Part shown: positions 6,899 to 10,350 of the stretch, piece by piece | Layout: each line of letters begins with the position of its first letter | Position numbering within the stretch: the stretch's first letter is position 1 | Origin: Anaerolineae bacterium | GTDB taxonomy: Bacteria > Chloroflexota > Anaerolineae > B4-G1 > SLSP01 | Reading direction: 5' to 3' | NCBI GenBank assembly: GCA_016927095.1 | Contig: JAFGNI010000412.1 | Coordinates: forward strand, 1 to 10,350 | DNA: 10,350 nt | Notes under the pieces: generated by a model | The model's input: the letters and a program-made list of their open reading frames with translations, nothing else | Told to the model about the DNA's origin: nothing | Database searches by the model: none | Made by a program: the position numbers and the translations under genes

Positions 6899-6927
6899 AG
6901 AGGCCTGGGATCAATACCCAGGCCTCT
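6899..6927 (+). terminator. Hairpin terminator after the SIMPL gene
   Basis: AGAGGCCTGGG (6899-6909) pairs perfectly over 11 bp with CCCAGGCCTCT (6917-6927) around the 7-base loop ATCAATA. CTTCTGTT follows, a modest T-rich tract. It sits just after the stop at 6873 and fits a Rho-independent terminator. Confidence 0.85.
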
Positions 6928-7433
6928 CTTCTGTTACCCATGACAGCCAGGGCATACGCACCTCATACAATAGCGGTTTGTCTGTCATCCTGAGCGGGTC
7001 AATCCAGTCACCTAGACATGACATCAAGACAGCGAAGGATCTCCAGCCAGCAACGTTACGCCAAGGCTAAGGGGCGAGATCCCTTCGACTGAACTCAGGG
7101 CAGGCTCTTCGCCGGCCTCGGTTGACCGCCATGCCTGATTTGCTAACCCGCTACTCATGACATCGCTTGCCCGGACAACCCGGATCATTATCGAGGCGCG
7201 AGATTCCTCGTTTCACTCGGAATGACAGACCTGTCTGGTGAGCTTGAGCCGCGCGGCCTGTGCGCGATGGCGGTGATCAGGATGACAGTCGCGGCTTTGT
7301 GGTATAAGATGCGATTGCCCTGCCAGGACGGCTGCTATTCGGCTTTGCTGCACACAGATCAGGGCAGAATGGCACTGCCGTAATCTGCACATAAGAGCGT
7401 CCCACGACCGCCCTAGTATAGAGGAGATCATCT
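6928..7433. other. Intergenic region with degenerate palindromic repeats and leader of the next gene
   Basis: About 500 bases with no credible gene. The first 360 hold decayed copies of a TGTCATCCTGAGC..GCGAAGGATCT-type repeat (listed separately) and a CCCTTCGACTGAACTCAGGG motif (7081-7100). From about 7300 the region is probably the promoter and leader of the enolase-superfamily gene. TGGTATAAG (7300-7308) is an extended -10-like site without a clear -35. GAGGAG at 7421-7426 lies 7 bases before the ATG at 7434. No riboswitch was recognised. Confidence 0.55.
6981..7290. repeat. Degenerate TGTCATCCTGA-type inverted repeats
   Basis: CTGTCATCCTGA at 6982-6993 is the exact reverse complement of TCAGGATGACAG at 7277-7288. 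A further inverted copy, ATGACAGAC (7222-7230), matches GTCTGTCAT (6980-6988). On its own strand that copy reads TGTCATTCCGAGTGAAACGAGGAATCTC, split here as TGTCATTCCGAG then TGAAACGAGGAATCTC. Its counterpart GCGAAGGATCTCC occurs at 7033-7045. The pattern matches a small extragenic repeat I recognise from many bacterial genomes, here eroded. No transposase is present. Confidence 0.6.
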
Positions 7434-8495
7434 ATGAGAGTCACCCGTCTAGAGATCCACGTTGAGCACCGCCAACCCAACCTCAATCCCATCCGCGATG
7501 CCCTCCAGAGCCTGCCGGGTGCCGGCTCGGTTCGCGTCACGGTCCATACCGACACCCGCCTCAACGGCGCGCCCGTCACCGGCAGCGGCACCGTCGGGTT
7601 CGGTCGGATCGCCGGGGCGCCCGATGCCCTAGCCGCGGTGATCGAGCACGAACTGGCACCCGTGGTCGTCGGCACCGACCTATCGATGATCCGCGGCACG
7701 CACGCGGCGATGCTGCGCGAGCTGGACTACCACGGCGCCTTCGGCCTAGCAATGTTCGGCGTTGCCGCAGTGGATACCGCGCTCTGGGATTGCCAGGGCA
7801 AGGCCCTCGGCGTCCCATGTTGGCAGCTGTGGGGCGGCGTCCATACGCGCATCCCCGCCTACGCGATGGTCGGTTGGCTCAACTATCCCGTCGAACAGAT
7901 GACGGACATCTGCGCCCAAGCCGTGGCGCAGGGGTTCAGAGGGGTCAAGATGAAGGTCGGAGCGCCGACGCTTCGCGAGGACATCGCCCGTGTCGAAGCT
8001 GTGCGCGGCGCCATCGGCGATGACGTCGACCTGATGGTCGACGCCAACCAGTCGCTCAGCACCGCGGAGGCCATCCGGCGCGGGCGCGCCTTCCAAGAAC
8101 TGGGCTGTCTCTGGTGGGAGGAGCCGGTCCCCGCCGACGATGTGGACGGCTACGCCGACCTGGTGCGGGCCCTGGACCTTCCGATCGCCACAGGCGAGAA
8201 CCTCTACACCGCTGCCGATTTCGCCCGCTTCCTGCGCCGCGACGCCGTGGACATCATCCAGCCGGACCTGCGCCGCGCAGGCGGTCCCACCGCGATGCTT
8301 CAGGTGGGCACGATGGCCCACGCCTTCCACCGCAGTTACGCCTCCCACGGCGGAGGGCCCGAACAGCTCAACGTGATGGCCTGTCTCCCTAACGCCGTCT
8401 ACCTGGAGACCGGCCTCATCGGGCCGGATTCGCCTTTCACGCTGGAGGATGGCTGCGCACCGGTGCCTCAGGGCCCGGGGTTCGCGTGGGCGTAG
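7434..8495 (+). CDS. Mandelate racemase / muconate lactonizing-type enolase-superfamily enzyme
   Basis: Protein of 353 residues, normal for the family: N-terminal capping domain (1-120) and a barrel (about 135-340). Catalytic residues match the mandelate racemase subgroup. These are the base pair K172-x-K174 (GVKMKVG), metal ligands D203 (MVDANQ), E229 (WWEEP) and E255 (ATGEN), the D278/H305 dyad (IIQPDL; SYASHGGG), and E325 in the electrophile position (YLETG). Such enzymes abstract a proton alpha to a carboxylate, then racemise or, more often, dehydrate a sugar acid using Mg2+. The substrate-defining loops are not diagnostic by eye, so no sugar is named. Start 7434 has GAGGAG 7 bases upstream. 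The C-terminus is short after the last strand but appears complete. The neighbouring symporter and esterase support a role in catabolism of an imported, possibly acylated, sugar acid, which is inference. Confidence 0.9.
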   Translation: MRVTRLEIHVEHRQPNLNPIRDALQSLPGAGSVRVTVHTDTRLNGAPVTGSGTVGFGRIAGAPDALAAVIEHELAPVVVGTDLSMIRGTHAAMLRELDYHGAFGLAMFGVAAVDTALWDCQGKALGVPCWQLWGGVHTRIPAYAMVGWLNYPVEQMTDICAQAVAQGFRGVKMKVGAPTLREDIARVEAVRGAIGDDVDLMVDANQSLSTAEAIRRGRAFQELGCLWWEEPVPADDVDGYADLVRALDLPIATGENLYTAADFARFLRRDAVDIIQPDLRRAGGPTAMLQVGTMAHAFHRSYASHGGGPEQLNVMACLPNAVYLETGLIGPDSPFTLEDGCAPVPQGPGFAWA

Positions 8496-8503
8496 ACAGC
8501 ACA

Positions 8504-8677
8504 TCTGCGTAGGCCGAAGCGTCGTCTTCGGCCGCGCACAAGGCGCGCGCGAGGGCAAACACCGCGCTGCGCACACTGACAGCCCGACCCACTACCGACC
8601 GCGCTGTGTGCGCATCGCTTGGCTACTTGACTCAGCTCTGCACGCGCGGCCGAAAACGACGTTTCGGCCTACGCAGA
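8504..8677. mobile_element. 174-bp MITE/REP-like element with 34-bp terminal inverted repeats
   Basis: The left arm (8504-8537) and right arm (8644-8677) are reverse complements at 32 of 34 positions. Each arm itself folds into an 8-bp hairpin with a 6-base loop: GGCCGAAG/CTTCGGCC (8512-8533) on the left and GGCCGAAA/TTTCGGCC (8648-8669) on the right. The two differences between arms are the two partners of one stem pair, G-C versus A-T. Inside lies a further dyad, TGCGCACAC (8568-8576) with GTGTGCGCA (8606-8614), and a direct repeat ACCGCGCTG (8561-8569, 8598-8606). There is no coding capacity and no clear target-site duplication. The structure fits a non-autonomous element or a paired extragenic palindrome, starting 9 bases after the enzyme stop codon. 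Confidence 0.7.
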
Positions 8678-8734
8678 CAGGGCCAAAGACCGATCCGATG
8701 ATCGCAGTCGCCTTCGGATATCAAGAGGCGTATC

Positions 8735-8776
8735 CCCTACACGTGATATAGCGCCCTACACGACAACTGATATACT
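8735..8776 (+). promoter_or_regulatory. Symporter promoter with tandem direct repeats
   Basis: TGATATACT at 8768-8776 is an extended -10 (TGnTATACT); no good -35 lies 17 bases upstream. Two repeated words sit across the region: CCCTACACG at 8735-8743 and 8754-8762, and TGATATA at 8744-8750 and 8768-8774. Both words repeat in the same order, at offsets of 19 and 24 bases, so the second unit carries a 5-base insertion. A weak -35 plus tandem repeats suggests an activator or repressor site. This is inference. Confidence 0.5.
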
Positions 8777-8834
8777 CCAGTTAGCGTCGGTGCAGGGCCC
8801 AAGTTGAATCCACACTGGAAGGAGAGCGGGCGCT

Positions 8835-10166
8835 ATGGAACGAAAAGGGACAAAATCCTTCAACTACGCCATCGGTATGTTCGGCACGTCGATCCCCATC
8901 AACCTGTTGAAGACGTTCGCAGCAGCTTACTACATCAAAGACCTGGGCCTTCGGGCCGAACAGTGGGCTTCGGTCCTCTTCATCTACACCTTCATCGACG
9001 CACTCGACAACCCGGTCTACGGGTATCTCTCCGACCGCACCCGCACCCGGTGGGGGCGTCGCAAGCCCTGGCTGGTGATCGGCACGCCGTTGCTGGTGCT
9101 GGGCCTCATTGCCTTCTACAGCACACCCGCGTTCCTCGCAGGGTCATCGCTCCTCGCCTACGCGATGCTCTTGTATATCTTCACCGGCACGCTGGACTCC
9201 GTCATCAACGCCAACTACGCCGCGCTCTTCCCGGAGCTCTTCCCCGATGACACCAGCCGGGCGAAGACCAACGCCATGCGGCAGGCGTTCCAGTTGGTCG
9301 CGATGATCATCAGCATCGCCCTCACCCCCGTGGTGACCGCGGCCATCGGCTTCAGCTTGACCGCCATTCTCTACGGCATCCTGGGCGGCGCCGTCATCCT
9401 CTACATGGCGCTGACCTCCAAAGAGCGAGAAGTTCCGCCCGACGAGGCGCAGCCCAAGCTTCTGGACAGCGTGAAGGCTTTGGTGACCAACTGGAAGTTC
9501 TGGATTGCCGGTTTGGCCAACGCCTTCTACAGCGCCACGATGTCCCTGGTGCTGGCAGCCCTGCCCTTCTACGCCGAGTACACCCTAGGCATCAGCGCCC
9601 TGCAGCAGACCATCCTCTTCGCCACGGTGCTGCTGATCGCCATCGGCAGCGTGGTGGTGTGGGCCCGTCTCATCAGGAAGTACTCCCTGATGCCGACCTG
9701 GCGCGCAGCGCTGGCGACGCTGACGGTAGCCTTCATTCCGCTCTACTTCGCCGGAAACTTCATCGCCGCGATCTTGTGCAGTGCCTTCATCGGCTTTGGG
9801 TTTGCCGGCGTGATCACGACGATGGACCTGGTGCATGCCAGGATCATGGACGAGGACCGGCGGAAGCACAACGTCAGGCGCGAGGGCATCATCGCCAACG
9901 CGCTCGGCTTTATGAACCGGCTCAACGGGCTCTTCACCAGCGCGGCCTTCGTCCTGATCGCCAGGATCTTCCTCTTCGAGAGCGGCGACAATCCCGGCCC
10001 CCATCCCGACAGGGCGTCCCTCTTCCTGTTGACCGTCTTTCCCTTTGTCCTCTCGATTGTCAGCCTGATCTTTTCCTTCTTCCTGCACTTCAAAGATATG
10101 CCCGCACCTGAGGAAGCGCCGGAAGCAGAGCTATCTGAGGCGACCTACGCAGCATTAGAGGAATAA
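8835..10166 (+). CDS. GPH-family sugar:cation symporter (MelB-like MFS transporter)
   Basis: Inner-membrane transporter of 443 residues with about twelve hydrophobic segments, the normal size for glycoside-pentoside-hexuronide symporters. The family signature is at 53-79: FIDALDNP, then GYLSDRTRTRWGRRKPW, the cytoplasmic loop 2-3 motif. D55 matches the cation-site Asp of MelB, but the following pair reads D58-N59 instead of N58-D59. The central loop with NYAALFPELFPDD (127-139) and the second-half segment with VRREGIIANALG (347-358) are also typical. The acidic tail (421-443) is soluble. GPH proteins import sugars or glycosides with Na+, H+ or Li+; the substrate is not visible. The start has AAGGAG 10 bases upstream. 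The esterase reading frame follows after 13 bases, so the two are probably one operon and the sugar may arrive esterified. Confidence 0.92.
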   Translation: MERKGTKSFNYAIGMFGTSIPINLLKTFAAAYYIKDLGLRAEQWASVLFIYTFIDALDNPVYGYLSDRTRTRWGRRKPWLVIGTPLLVLGLIAFYSTPAFLAGSSLLAYAMLLYIFTGTLDSVINANYAALFPELFPDDTSRAKTNAMRQAFQLVAMIISIALTPVVTAAIGFSLTAILYGILGGAVILYMALTSKEREVPPDEAQPKLLDSVKALVTNWKFWIAGLANAFYSATMSLVLAALPFYAEYTLGISALQQTILFATVLLIAIGSVVVWARLIRKYSLMPTWRAALATLTVAFIPLYFAGNFIAAILCSAFIGFGFAGVITTMDLVHARIMDEDRRKHNVRREGIIANALGFMNRLNGLFTSAAFVLIARIFLFESGDNPGPHPDRASLFLLTVFPFVLSIVSLIFSFFLHFKDMPAPEEAPEAELSEATYAALEE

Positions 10167-10167
10167 C

Positions 10168-10173
10168 AAGGAG
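10168..10173 (+). promoter_or_regulatory. Ribosome binding site in front of an ATA codon
   Basis: AAGGAG directly follows the symporter stop (10164-10166). It stands 6 bases before ATA at 10180, ideal spacing. It decides the placement of the esterase start because no in-frame ATG or GTG lies between the upstream in-frame stop (TAG, 10156-10158) and this point. Confidence 0.7.
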
Positions 10174-10179
10174 CTCACC

Positions 10180-10350
10180 ATAGCGCTCATCCGCCTGGAC
10201 CACACCCCCGAAACCATCAAAGTCTGTACCCCCTTGTACGTTATCCTGCCCGACCCGGGCAGGATCAAAGGGGTGCCTGTGCGTGAACGCAAGCTGCTCA
10301 CTCTGCTACACGGCCTCAGCGAGGACGGCAGCGCCTGGCAGCGGTACACC
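10180..10350 (+). CDS. Esterase family protein, alpha/beta hydrolase (partial, 5' end; apparent ATA start)
   Basis: The first 57 codons of a gene that runs off the right edge. The frame reads (I/M)ALIRLDHTPETIKV, then TPLYVILPDPG (17-27), then RKLLTLLHGLSEDGSAW (37-53). The LLHG..ED.SAW segment, with a strand leading into HG, is the oxyanion-hole region of the esterase D/S-formylglutathione hydrolase/tributyrin esterase type of alpha/beta hydrolases. The catalytic Ser, Asp and His lie beyond the edge. Homologues act on acetylated sugars or short-chain esters. The codon in the start position is ATA; with ATG the N-terminus would look entirely normal. In-frame alternatives are only CTG (10195) and TTG (10234), both poorly placed. 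It lies 13 bases after the symporter stop, so cotranscription is likely. No signal peptide is seen. Confidence 0.8.
   Translation, partial: MALIRLDHTPETIKVCTPLYVILPDPGRIKGVPVRERKLLTLLHGLSEDGSAWQRYT

Larger units (their letters stand above)
8496..8834. other. Intergenic region with inverted-repeat element and symporter promoter
   Basis: 339 bases without a gene. The first half (8504-8677) is a self-complementary element listed separately. The second half carries paired direct repeats and an extended -10 for the symporter. AAGGAG (8819-8824) is its ribosome site, 10 bases before the ATG at 8835. No T-rich terminator for the upstream enzyme gene is visible, so read-through into the symporter is possible unless the hairpins stop it. 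Confidence 0.6.

Noticed and set aside
7746..8576. 276-codon minus-strand frame opposite the enolase-superfamily gene
   Set aside because: It is a shadow of a GC-rich gene: the opposite strand carries all catalytic motifs, while this frame has none and extends into the inverted-repeat element.
9585..10088. 167-codon minus-strand frame opposite the symporter
   Set aside because: The Glu/Gly/Asp-rich translation comes from reading the complement of membrane-protein codons; it has no motif or ribosome site.

Overview
The window is GC-rich bacterial DNA, most likely from a member of the Chloroflexota (Anaerolineae or Caldilineae-like). This placement is inferred from protein architecture, not from a marker gene. 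The pointers are an N-terminal 'LYDP..L' plus sigma-region-4-like helix-turn-helix signalling protein, a hybrid kinase ending in a receiver with a GGLSV-type tail, an LplB-type sugar permease, a GPH sugar symporter, and intergenic DNA full of small palindromes.

Layout. (1) Positions 1-500, minus: the N-terminal half of an LplB/CUT1-type sugar ABC permease. It is divergent from (2) 664-1938, plus: a cytoplasmic HTH / degenerate ATPase / receiver protein with a near-consensus promoter. (3) 1935-4268, minus: a membrane hybrid histidine kinase with two receivers. It runs tail-to-tail into (2), and both stop codons share one CTAG. (4) 4332-4403, minus: tRNA-Gln(TTG) with its own promoter, directly upstream of the kinase. 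(5) 4443-5194: about 750 bp without a credible gene, rich in short direct and inverted repeats. (6) 5195-5857, minus: a pentapeptide-repeat protein, divergent from (7) 6085-6873, plus: a SIMPL/DUF541 lipoprotein that ends in a strong hairpin terminator. (8) 6928-7433: degenerate palindromic repeats and the leader of the next gene. (9) 7434-8495, plus: a mandelate racemase/muconate lactonizing-type enolase-superfamily enzyme. (10) 8504-8677: a compact element with 34-bp terminal inverted repeats, each arm folding into a hairpin. (11) 8835-10166, plus: a GPH-family sugar/cation symporter. (12) From 10180, plus: the start of an esterase whose best-placed start codon is ATA.

The genes suggest a carbohydrate-scavenging locus. 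An ABC permease and a GPH symporter would import oligo- or monosaccharides, an esterase could remove acyl groups, and the enolase-superfamily enzyme could dehydrate or epimerise a sugar acid. The two signalling proteins are adjacent and could act in one pathway, but the sequence shows no target. The most unusual items are the ATA start, the hairpin-armed inverted repeat with a compensatory base change, the tRNA-kinase tandem, and degenerate catalytic domains in both signalling proteins. No CRISPR array, prophage or complete insertion sequence is visible.
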